Origin: Perkinsus marinus ATCC 50983
Lineage: Eukaryota; Perkinsozoa; Perkinsida; Perkinsidae
Reading direction: 5' to 3'
DNA: 64,000 bases
NCBI RefSeq assembly: GCF_000006405.1
Contig: NW_003206478.1
Span: 3,282 to 67,281, forward strand
Under the pieces are notes generated by a model. The model saw only the letters and a program-made list of their open reading frames with translations, had not been told where the DNA came from and ran no database searches. Positions 48,359 through 58,297 of this stretch are shown here, one piece after another; position 1 is the stretch's first letter, and the number at the start of each line of letters is the position of its first letter. The position numbers and the translations under genes were made by a program.

Positions 48359-50067
48359 TCAATCTGTCTTCACTCTGTCGGCTCTACTTTGACACAATAC
48401 CTACACAAAAAGTTACCAAAAGTTGGAATTGATCATTTGCACGCATGCACACGCACCTTATTCCCCGAGATGATCGCAATTGGCAGCAGAAGCGAACACA
48501 AGATCATCGTCTGGATGAGATTGAGAGAAAGAAAAAACATTCCGAGTACCGCCAAGTAGGCCGCGAGCGTGCCGAAAAACACCATCTGAACGCGCACATA
48601 AACGTCAAAATCTGCGTATCGTCCTACCCCATGCACGTCGATTTTCCACAATTCCATGTTGACCTTGAGTAACCCCAACCCCCTCAAGAAAGCCAGCAGA
48701 GGGATGACAGTAGTCAGAGCCTACAAAGCAGACCGTGTAACACATCTAGCCATACGCCGTCTACAACAAACACCGCAGTGATGACGAACGGTGGGGTCTT
48801 CTGCGCTGGCTTGAACGTGTGGGCGATCAACGGTAGAGGAAGATAGCGAGCTGAACATGCGGGAATACATCAAGTCGAGCAATTCATCAATACCAGCTAA
48901 TTTCGTAGTGGTTCTGAGGTCGCCACTCCCTGGGATGCTGCTCTTGCTCAACGCGTCCTTGGTCATCTGAACTTGACCATGTATTCATACCGTAACTCGC
49001 GTAAATCATCTACCTGGTGGAACTCGAAAGGGACAGCCCCTAGCGACTGCTGCACGCCTGTTGGCATCATGTTATCTCCGATCAAGATCGTCAAGTCATA
49101 TCTAAGATCGTCAGTGTGGCAAGACTGCATGTCTTGGTGACAATATGAAAATTATGAGGAAATTTTTGGAATTTTCTCTCGGTTTCCGTACACTTCTACC
49201 CGATTCTATAATTAGTAAGGAAACTCCCGAGCTTAGGTGAGGGAAGCGAACATTTATTTCTCCAACACGATAGACTTGCCCCTACTTCCCGTCCCTAGGG
49301 GTGATCGCTCCTGTGCCAGCCATAGGAATATCAGCAGTGTACGTTCCAGAAGAGTCGCGTGCGCCTGCGTGCAGCATACCAAAACTCCCCCAGCTCGTCC
49401 CAAAATCCCCTACGTGTCATCTCAATCACTTGCACGTCCGGAGCACCAACAACGTGATCACCTATACAATCGCTAATTACAAACCAGTGTAACCACAACA
49501 AGACTACCTTCCTTGAATGTCACCATCAGCGCCACTTGCGCCGGGTAGGACTCAGCCGTGGTGAAGTCGCACTTTACCGAGGGGTGGCCGCTGTCAGAAA
49601 GGACCGCGTTTTTGTTAACAGTGCCTGTTGAACGGTGCTATCAGATCAACAACAAATGAACATTCTACGAATCGCAAAGTGAGATTTCGGATCTTCTCGC
49701 AAGAGGGTCTAATAACATGAACACCCGTGTGGGGAGAAAATGAACACTTCGATGACAATATGGACATTTTAGGGTAAATTTCTTAATCCTGTCAAGTCCC
49801 CCGCGGATCCTATAATTAGTGAGGAACCTCCTGAAAGCTCAGCTGAAGAAAGCAAACATATATCGCAACACTGAGAGCAGCAATTCTCGACCCAGATGGT
49901 TGTCACTATAATAGTCGTGCATCACCTGTCGAGCTTCCACTTTGCCATCCCACCGCAATCACGTCGGTATTGCTTTTAACAACGCATTTCTCGAGGACGG
50001 CGACATCCCCGGCAACGGCAACAACAGAGGGAAAGGCGAGGACGGCTATGATGAGAGGAATAATCAT
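48359..50067 (-). CDS. RPN2: Ribophorin II / Swp1 subunit of oligosaccharyltransferase
   Basis: Subunit of the ER complex that N-glycosylates nascent proteins. The start at 50067 gives a signal peptide (MIIPLIIAVLAFPSVVAVAG). Luminal exons include VLSDSGHPSVKCDF, and YDLTILIGDN (about 49060-49095), the family's Y-x-L-x-IIGD block. A later exon reads YLPLPLIAHTFKPAQKTPP, equivalent to the HxF-(K/R)xxxKxPP stretch just before the membrane. Three hydrophobic spans follow (LTTVIPLLAFLRGLGL, a middle one, IQTMILCSLLLPIAIISGNK). The best end uses an intron near 48450-48400 and stops at 48359-48361. It is shorter than animal RPN2 and closer to yeast Swp1 in size. Two introns hold copies E and F of the MITE-like family. 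Confidence 0.85.
49131..49269 (-). repeat. Intron-resident MITE-like family, copy E
   Basis: About 139 bp in a ribophorin II intron. Plus text opens TCTTGGTGACAATATGAAAA and closes ATTTCTCCAACAC, with the core AATTAGTAAGGAAACTCCC and GAGCTTAGGTGAGGGAAG. In gene orientation the AG acceptor of the intron lies about 30 bp beyond it. Confidence 0.85.
49745..49874 (-). repeat. Intron-resident MITE-like family, copy F
   Basis: About 130 bp in the first, longest ribophorin II intron (about 49630-49930). Plus text opens GATGACAATATGGACATTTT and closes TATCGCAACACTG; core AATTAGTGAGGAACCTCC. Confidence 0.85.
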
Positions 50068-51717
50068 AGTCGAGGAAAACCTGCAAGGATTTGAGCCCGA
50101 TGCCTCCAGGATGACAAGTCAACTCTTTACCCTACTCAACTAATATTGAAATGAATAACTCCGACGAAACTCAGTGCGTTCAACCACCTCTAACACACAG
50201 TGCTGGAATATGTGTTCGATTTCCTTCAGCGGAGCTCAGCGGTTTCCTCACTAACCATGGAATTTCACATAGAAGTTTGCAGAAAGCAACAATTGTTTCC
50301 AAGAATTTCCTCAATATTTTCATATTTTCACCGACACACAGTTCACCATATGCATGTTCTCCCACAGGGATCTCATGAAAGATGATATCGGAACCAAATA
50401 ACATCACCAATAATCGACGCTAGTCATACCAATCTTTTGTCTTCTCATCGCAGCAGAAGGAAGTACAGTATATCGCAAAACCCGACGGTAGCCTTGGCAC
50501 AGGAGATTCCTCAGCTGAGGTGATGAACCTTAGTTCTGAAGCTTTCGAGATTGACGGGGGAGTTTAGTAAAGCTCGACGAGATCAGCCCTGAGATGGATC
50601 CTAAGCAGTTTAGTGAACTCCCCGTGAATTAATATCCGCCGTAGAAAGCGCACGCCCAAATAATCGATATCGCTACCGATTTAGGGGTCGTTCATTATAC
50701 CGATTTCGAAACTCAGGATAGATTCCAGAATCGCTTATTACACGTATAACGCGATGCTAGGATCGATTCGGAAGTCCAGAATAGATTCAATGAAATTGAG
50801 GTTAGTCTATATTGTAATACATGTAACCCTGCAACGATTGTCAACGTGCGTCAAATTTCACGGTTTTCTTTGGTCGTAGCGTATGTTTCTCTGAGTTCTC
50901 ACATGTGTATGCAACTGTGTGTCTTGCGTAAACTCACATCGTAAACGCATTCCCCCATCCGTTTTCTGCGTTGAAGGCTCCTCAATGGCCTCGGACGGAA
51001 TAGACACATGATTCATGTCTCATTTCATGTGACATGAAAGCGTTACATCCACAATGCATAGTACCGTCGAGGACCTGTAGATACGTGTGACGAAGGAGTA
51101 TTAGGGTGAGGTTCAAAACTCAGCACAATCGTCCCTCCAGACACGAGACAGGAACACATCAGTCATCTCATGCTACTGACAGCGGAAACGGCGCTTCGGG
51201 TTCGAGAGCCTCTCCACAACGCTGAAACAGTGCTCGGTGCTAGCTGTGTGATGGCTACGACGCAGTCCGTTCAGAACAGACCTGAGCGCTAAGCCCTGTG
51301 TGCTAAGTCTTGTGTTGCGCATGAGACTGTGCAAGTTGACGCGTAACGAATTCCAAAACCTACTCGACTTGAACGCTGAGTTGCATGCTCAGGACCCACT
51401 GGGTGATCCAAGGATGTGCCTTCAGGTGTCCCTGACGAGATTGTGTCGACAAGAGAAGTTGATGAAGCCTTTACCCGTAACCAGGCGGAAATGAGTGCAA
51501 CCTTTAATATTCATACGCCTCATGATGTTTCATGAGCTTCATGGAGACCTACAGGTGAACAAGTTCTCAATGAAGCAGGGAGCATCGCTTCTTGGGAGTA
51601 AGCCTCTGGCTTCAACGGTTGAAGTTCAACCAACAGTGAGACCGACTGAGGATCGGGAAGTTCCTGATTACTCCGCTGGTACGGTATGAGCGCCTCCACT
51701 ATCTAATGAACTCATCA
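50068..51717. other. Mostly unassigned; tRNA-like fragment and MITE-like copy G
   Basis: A decayed tRNA-like 3' half lies on minus at about 50080-50140. Copy G of the MITE-like family is at about 50197-50338 on plus. Plus-strand frames at 51300-51494 and 51495-51689 are adjacent and of plausible composition but have no recognised motif, so a gene ending just before tRNA-Ala is possible but unproven. Confidence 0.5.
50197..50338 (+). repeat. MITE-like family, copy G
   Basis: About 142 bp. Opens CAGTGCTGGAATATGTG, holds GAGCTCAGCGGTTTCCTCAC and closes ATTTTCATATTTTCACCGAC. Same polarity on the chromosome as copies A and C. Its gene context is not clear. Confidence 0.8.
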
Positions 51718-51789
51718 GGGCGTATGGTGTAGTGGTATCACGTCTGCTTCGCATGCAGAAGGCCCCGGGTTCAAATCCCGGTACGTCCA
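51718..51789 (+). tRNA. tRNA-Ala (anticodon CGC)
   Basis: Complete 72-nt cloverleaf including the discriminator. Acceptor GGGCGTA pairs with TACGTCC (one G-U). D-arm contains TGGTGTAGTGGTATCA, the anticodon stem TCTGC/GCAGA encloses TTCGCAT (anticodon CGC, reads GCG), and the T-arm has GGTTCAAATCC. All stems intact. One of the tRNA-like intron fragments (about 61035-61090) shares its D-arm wording. Confidence 0.94.
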
Positions 51790-52499
51790 GATTTTCGTAA
51801 CGCGCCTCGCAGACTTTGAATTGATGTGAACCTATAAGTCATACATTTCGCCGTCGCTCCACCGATGATGCATTCGGGTTTACAAGTTCAACTATACGGC
51901 TGGAGTTCGCCTCATAAGAATAGTATTTCTCCTACACCGGATTTCTCAAAACAATGAATTAGCAAAACAGGTGCGAACCCATTCCCAGGCTACCAGTTTG
52001 GAACCAAAGAAGATAAGTAACCATATTCAGCATTTTGCTTTGACAATCTACGACTAATACTATAGAGGTATGGAACATGGATCGGAACTTCCACGATTGC
52101 TTATTCAGGAATGCAATTTCCGGATAATTACCACTGGCTTGGAGATACACGACCAAGGCGCATCCTACTTTTAGCATCCTGTATAGACTCAAGTATTTCC
52201 CCCTCCTGCGATTTACACAATGGTTATCCTCTCATCCTATCACTCGTCAAGTAAATCGAACGAGGAATTCACGCTGGCCACACCGATTCGCCCACAGTGC
52301 AGATGGGAAGAACCAACTGATCACGCAACACCACCGGTGTTGCACCAGTACGTAAAAGAGTAACGTTGAAGGAAATTACGCGCAGCGAAGATTATGTTAT
52401 GAATAGGATACGCACACCCAGATACCCAAGAATGGAGGAAGTCGTTCATGCATGCACTAAACAGTGAAGTCTTCCGCAAACAGTTATCGTCGCCTTACC
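51790..52499. other. No gene recognised
   Basis: A minus-strand frame at 51959-52192 (77 codons) has no motif. It lies downstream of paralogue 2 and could be unrelated noncoding DNA. Confidence 0.5.
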
Positions 52500-55400
52500 A
52501 CCACCCGTCGTGATGGGTCAAGTGCGCCCCTGGGCACACTACGAGGATCTACAAGCAATAGAAAATCTCAGAGATGAAAATAAACTTACTTGTGAATTTC
52601 TGGCGGACGTATCGTTGCTTGAGAGTCTCAGAAGATTCTTCTCCCAAAACGGATGAGGAATGCCGAGAAACCGGCGTGCTCATGAAGCCAGAGCCCTCGC
52701 TCAGTGGACCTGTGCGAAATCGACGTACTAGAAATCTACCACGTTGTTGGATGTCCAACCAATTAAGCTTATATGTAATCTCATACCACACCCTTGCGAA
52801 CTTACTCTCATTAGCATCAAAGCTTCGACAACTATCATTGCCGTGCACCCTAGCCTTAGCAGCTGCCACGACTTTCGCTACCTTCTCCGCTGGCATGTCG
52901 AAATGCATGTCAGGATTCGATTGCCTGATACCAACTAGATCCAGACGAGGACACTCTGTGCTGGGTTCAGCGGATTTTGATAATGAAAAGAGAAAATGCT
53001 ATGGTCTCAGGATGACACAAAATATTGCCCCCCACAATTTACTTATTGTTGTGTATGTAGTATGGAGTGTGCTAGTTTTCTACTACTAAACTGCTCTCAA
53101 TCTCACATTCTGCGTGAAATCAGACGGTGTTTCGTTAACTCAAAGGATATTGGAAAACCGTCATAACGCCCTACCTCTGAGTTTCCCTTCGTAGTCGAGC
53201 TTGACTGACAGAATCAGTGCTGGAACCTCCAGACAGTGTCACCACACCTGATCACAAAAACCATAAGCGTTACTATTTTTGCCACTCAGAGACCACCTCC
53301 CGAGGACTTGGCATCTAATACAGCGCCAGCTGAAGTGAGACCGTCTCGGGAACACACTGCTCGGATGAGCAAAGACGCAGCTACGATCGCCACCACCTAT
53401 ATGGATAGTTCACATAACAATAGATGTGCTTACTCACTATGATGACAACAACGTAGGCCACCCAGGTGAAGTCAGTGCGTGGTGTTGGCTTTACTTCAAT
53501 TGTGCAAGCGCCCGGTGCTACACATACCCAACCTGAAGCCAGCTGAATATGCACATCGTGTTGGTGACAATATGGAAATTCTCGGGAAATTTTCATATTT
53601 ACATTTCTGGTAGAGAACTGTTCGTGGTTTGTAATACTTCTACTCGAATCCCTAAATAAACTCCTGAGCTCAGGTAAGTACGCACACGAGCTTACTTCCT
53701 TCTCTCGAATTGCAATCCTGTTGCACTTGTTGAAATATGCTCCCATCCCAGTCCGTATTAGAGTTACAGTCACCAGCAGAAGGATATGTACCATACAGAT
53801 ACCAAGCCACGTTAGGAACTCCTCGCAACACCATATACGCCGCCTGGCCCTGCCCTTTGAGACTGACACCACTTGTGCATGCGTGCAAACAACACAGTGA
53901 CTTACTCGGTGTTCCGACATTCCAACGGCAGCATTGACATCGACCAAACGAGCCGTCCGTCTTCGAACTCCTTCAAACAGTAGTCATCATAATATCCCGA
54001 ACCTACGTCATTAGCGCTCGCCCGAATGATCGATATCATCTCAACTTACTAGCCTCTGAAATTTCAGGGTAGCCCATACTGAGATCCTCAGAGTGTTCCA
54101 TATGCGACCACACATTGTTCCCGATCATATCAGAACAAGCACTTCGAGAGAACTGCGCCACTCTGCTCAGCGGCTCCGAATCGGCTAAAATAGTGAACAC
54201 TGACGACGCTGGTGTAATGCGGAAGATGAGAACTATTTTCGCTGTGGAAATGCCAGAATGCAGAATCGTCGCATTAACTTTTAGATCACTACCACGATTA
54301 CTCCAGTGGGAAAATATGCAAATGGTAAACTACGTGTATTGATGACAACATGAGAACTCTCTGAATATTTAGGGTTTTTGTACACTTCTACCCTAAATCG
54401 TGTGTAAACATAATCAGCTGAGTAAACCAAACATATATTCCAACACTGTTCTAGTATGCTGTAAAACCACAGCATGCGTCCTTCTCACTCGTATAGCTGA
54501 AGCTGCAGTCGAGCAAGGAGGAAACCGCGCTCTCATACTGGCCTGAACAACGACATAACATCATCATAACAATGCGAGTATCGACTCACATCGTAGTGTG
54601 GCAAACGTCGAGACCGCAGCCACATTGCCAGGCATAGCTGAGGGAGAGGGAAAGCCTCCGAAGTCCACTATAGTGGAAGCTCCAGCGACGTTGTTACCGG
54701 CACCTCCTACGGACTCCGCCGAGACACTGAAAGAGAATAAAGCATGGGTGTTCGACTTATCAATTACAGTGTTGGAATATATTATGGCTTACTCCACTAG
54801 GAAAAGCTTCCGAGTTAGTAGTGCATAAAAACAGTAGTAATTTCCTCAGAATTCCCTCATTATAATCAACAAGCGCAGTTGACGACAATCAACATACAAG
54901 AGCAGCAAATGTGAACAATAGTATCGATGCCTGAGACATCACACTGCATCCGTGGATTACACTGTCCCAAGGCACAAATCACATCGAAGATGATCACGAA
55001 ATTGAAGTAGTGGTGGTATGACTCAAATTGGCATTCAAAGACGCTGAACACGGCAAAAGATCCAATCCAAAGAGTATAGTAATATTCATGGGCTGCTTCC
55101 TTAACGATATACGAGTGAAAAACAATAATTTTCATGAAAAATACCGAGCCGGGGACTCGAACCAGAGACCTATTCCGCGTTATAGAGGCGTCCGAGCAAA
55201 GTTAACACGTAGGGAGCTCCGCGAGAAGGCCCAGTGGAACCTACTTGTTGAGCGGTAAGTCGACACGTTTCAAGGCGGTCAACGAGTTGGTCGATTCAGA
55301 ATTCAGCTGAACAACCAGTCCCCCTTGGGTGGTCATATTCAACCTCACAGGAGGCACCATCGGGCCTGTGAGATCCCAAGGGTTATACGCAGACGCATAT

Positions 55401-57547
55401 GCTGGAGACCGACAGTGATCAACGGTTGTGCTATCCGAAGTGACTCACCAAAGGGGACATCGACAAGCATGAGATATTCACTCTGAGAACAGTAGATGCC
55501 ATGGGTTGTGGAGTGCTCTGGGCTGCTATACCTGACCACGAAAATACACTAATCTTGTGGCGCGTGAAGGCCCACTCACCACTGCGAGCTCCGCTCCCAC
55601 GGCGCGCCTGCCTGCATGCTATTCACGAAAAACTGCAAATTCGCATCATAACCGTCTTTAGAAAATGTCGGCAGAAACGCCAGAACCTCCTTGCCTTCTT
55701 GGAATTGAGTGAGAACCTATATGAAAAGTCCTAATTCGATACTAGACCTTCGTAAGGCTTGCGGGTTCAATTCCCGGCACGAGCTTTATTTCAGCATTTC
55801 CCGACTGCAAGAAAGTCACAACCGGAACACTCAATAAAGGGTACGGATGCGCGTATTTTAATATTTACCAGGAAAATTTTTCCCTGGGAAACATGGACTT
55901 GGATTCTTTGCAAGTATGTGTTTCGAGAGCTCAACTGATGCAATTCGAACGCATAGAAAATGCGCGTTTTGACCTACCCCTAGCCCAAAAGGAGGGTTCT
56001 TCTCCCTCGCCACCACAGACTTCAAAAGCTGCGTAGCTCCGTAGTGACAGTCACTAGGACTCACGAACTGTATCAAGCCATGTAGGTATCTGCAAAAGGC
56101 GGCGAACGATACCGGATACTATGATGAACTACGTGGTAGATCGACACGAACTCAACTTCTCAAGAAGGACATCCGTCAGGAACGTCTTCTACTGCTGATA
56201 GCAATATTCCTATCCCAGTAAAAAGCTGGATAGCTCTATAGATCATTCGATGGGTTGGAAAGTATAGATAAGTCACGAACAAGTAGTTGATAACATTCTA
56301 TATTGATATTGAATAATACGGCTTGTAATCCCACACTTACTCAACCAAACCATTGGGCCTGCCAGCGGCTGTGCCGCAGTTATACACAATCCTGCCCTCA
56401 GGTTGTGATGCGTTTTGTACATAGTCAAAATAGAGGCCAACGTATGACCTATTAGCTGTACCGTACACGTAGGCATACCTACAGAGAAAGTCGTGTCGGA
56501 CGACTAGGTTGGACAAGTTGGGATTTACACTGCGAAAATGATCTCCGCAGATTTCTAGTAAATTTTCTGTAGATTACCGATATAATAGGAGATAACGCAA
56601 CGATCCCAGAGGGAGTATTGAACGACTAGTCGAAATGGACAAAATGGAGAAGAATGTGCCGCCTTGATTCTTGAAAGGACCACCCTCTCTCTCGCCAATG
56701 CCACTGGAGCGTGGCATGCGAGTCGACAGTCGATCTCCATACTCCTTCCCAGATTACAGAGACCTCAATCAGACTGATCTGTAACGGTTGCAAGTTGTAT
56801 ACATGTTAATACTGTGATATGTGTGTATACATGTGAATAGTACTGTAAAATTCGCCTGTTACAATAATACCACTGATCTCCTCTCAACCACTGGGCCTTG
56901 ACATAAGTTCTGAACTTGCGATATATCCCAACATAGTAGAGCTTGATGATAACTGGGAGCACTGGCCCACTAGGCCGGACCCGGTGATATACAACTACAC
57001 TACCAACCGCGACTAAAGTAGCTCTAGCGAGATCCATCAACGCGGCTTCCCAATCGTAAACGACGATTAATAGTCGTCGGAAAGACCCAGAAAATATCCA
57101 GTATTTATCCATCGCCGTCTATGAAGCCGATCAGGTCTGTGGTGCTGCTTTATCGCATGTGGGGAAGTTACCTCACAAAACTGCGATACAAACCGGAAGT
57201 CACTCCGTAAACTTGACTTGATTTACAACAAGCAAGTGAAAAAAGAGTTTCGCTGACCTATGTCTGGTCTTGGCCCGACAAAAATTAAACCTCACAAGAA
57301 ATTGTCGCCGCCAGGGTTGATGATGTTGCCCATGATCCTCAACATACTCCCCGATCGCCACGCTTCCATTGGTGTCTTCGGCGATTTCGCAGGAGGCAAT
57401 GAATCTGGGGAAAAAAGTTCAATTTCGAACTAGTGACCCATCACAAATTTCGATGCTCTTACCGACGGGAGTTGCCTTTGTCACTTCAGAGTGCACAGTT
57501 TGAACCAGCAACAGTAGCAGTGCAGGAAGGAATCTATATAACAACAT
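52500..57547 (-). CDS. Secreted/membrane protein of tandem family, paralogue 2
   Basis: Family not recognised. The start at 57547 gives a signal peptide (MLLYRFLPALLLLLVQTVHS). Exons then mirror paralogue 1 block by block: LRIMGNIINPGGDN (57.3 kb), NRSYVGLYFDYVQNASQPEG (56.4 kb), QFVSPSDCHYGATQLLK (56.0 kb), GKEVLAFLPTFSKDG (55.7 kb), STTHGIYCS (55.5 kb), GLVVQLNSESTNSLTALKRV (55.3 kb), STIVDFGGFP (54.7 kb), CSDMIGNNVWSH (54.1 kb), DDYCLKEFEDGRLVW (54.0 kb), MVLRGVPNVAWYLYGTYPS with paired Cys (53.8 kb) and FTWVAYVVVIIV, the membrane span (53.4 kb). A cytoplasmic exon near 52900 has EKVAKVVAAAKARVHG. Three introns hold MITE-like copies H, I and J and two hold tRNA-like fragments. A type I membrane topology is inferred from signal peptide and C-terminal span. 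The 3' end is approximate. Confidence 0.75.
53556..53690 (-). repeat. Intron-resident MITE-like family, copy H
   Basis: About 135 bp that occupies almost the entire intron (about 53543-53694) between the DCNSREGS exon and the GWVCVAPGACT exon of paralogue 2. Plus text opens CGTGTTGGTGACAATATGG; the other end (GAGCTCAGGTAAG) lacks the usual TCCAACACTG end and merges with the splice donor. Confidence 0.8.
54336..54449 (-). repeat. Intron-resident MITE-like family, copy I
   Basis: About 114 bp, shorter than the consensus in the middle. Plus text opens GTATTGATGACAACATGAG and closes ATATTCCAACACTG. It sits in the intron joining YESAVSSLLDCSFSYT to DSEPLSRVAQFSR in paralogue 2. The same intron in paralogue 1 is only about 49 bp. 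Confidence 0.82.
54766..54874 (+). repeat. Intron-resident MITE-like family, copy J (diverged)
   Basis: Opens CAGTGTTGGAATATATTATG and closes TTCCTCAGAATTCCCTCATT then TAATCAACAAG. The middle is degraded. It lies at the 3' end of a 500-bp intron in paralogue 2, in gene-reverse orientation relative to copy I's chromosome polarity. Confidence 0.6.
55130..55215 (-). repeat. tRNA-like fragment in an intron of paralogue 2
   Basis: On the minus strand the 3' half is well formed (CTGGTTCGAGTCCCCGG then CTCGGTA), but the 5' acceptor strand does not pair and the anticodon arm is poor. It lies on the coding strand inside the intron before the STIVDFGGFP exon, followed by T-runs that could stop Pol III. 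Confidence 0.6.
55735..55790 (+). repeat. tRNA-like fragment in another intron of paralogue 2
   Basis: Plus-strand segment with CCTTCGTAAGG hairpin and GCGGGTTCAATTCCCGGCA T-arm, antisense to the gene. Lies between the GKEVLAFLPTF exon and the SPSDCHYG exon. No complete cloverleaf. Confidence 0.55.
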
Positions 57548-58297
57548 TACCGCGGCGGGCACGCTGCTACTGAAGCCGCCTAGGGAGAAAGATAGTGAGA
57601 AAATGAATAGCAACTATCCATGGCATACGATTGGTACATCCCCCCTGAAATTACACTCTTTCAGTACAGGGATCGTCACACATTCGATGCTCAATGACCG
57701 CTCTTCACATCAACGCGTACATTTCCTCAACTCAACACCAAGGAAATCGCACAGGCTGTGCACCACAGCGCTTTCTCACTGGACAGAACGACCACAACAG
57801 TTCGGTTCGTAACAAATATATTTCCAGGAATAGCCTTGACAGGCAAAAGAACACATACATAGATACTGGAGAAACTTAATATAGAATACTAGTCTTGCAA
57901 TACTTGCATTTTCCCAACGTACGGTCTGATATCACTCGAATGTGCTGCTCCAACTGGACCCACTGTATTGCTGTTGAAGCAGGGCTGCCAACTATCGCAC
58001 GTCTCGAGGACTTTTCGATCACTAAAAACTACGATGTTGATTCTTAGAGCACCTTTTCACCACGATTCGCTTGGAAATGTCGAGGGCTCCTCTGGGTAAA
58101 TACGAAGGATCTGAGAGTACACTAATGGATATATCGCCGCCGCGATTCGAACCGAAGACCTCACCTGTCAAGTGGATCTGGCTACTCTGTGAGCTCTCGC
58201 TTCTAGCAAAATGCCACCTCGGCATATGATACTGATGGCCATCACAAGACGAATCGGAATCTGTCAACAAGAGCGAGTAATTTCTCTGATCAGTGCA
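57548..58297. other. Spacer between paralogues, with Val-like tRNA fragment
   Basis: About 750 bp. At about 58135-58205 the minus strand holds a tRNA-like sequence: an AGCTCACAGAGTAGC D-arm, an anticodon arm with loop reading GAC (Val), and TTCGGTTCGAATC for the T-arm. The acceptor ends do not pair well, so it is probably a decayed or tRNA-derived copy. No protein exon recognised. Confidence 0.5.

Noticed and set aside
58135-58205. Functional tRNA-Val
   Set aside because: The anticodon arm and T-arm look right but the acceptor ends do not pair.
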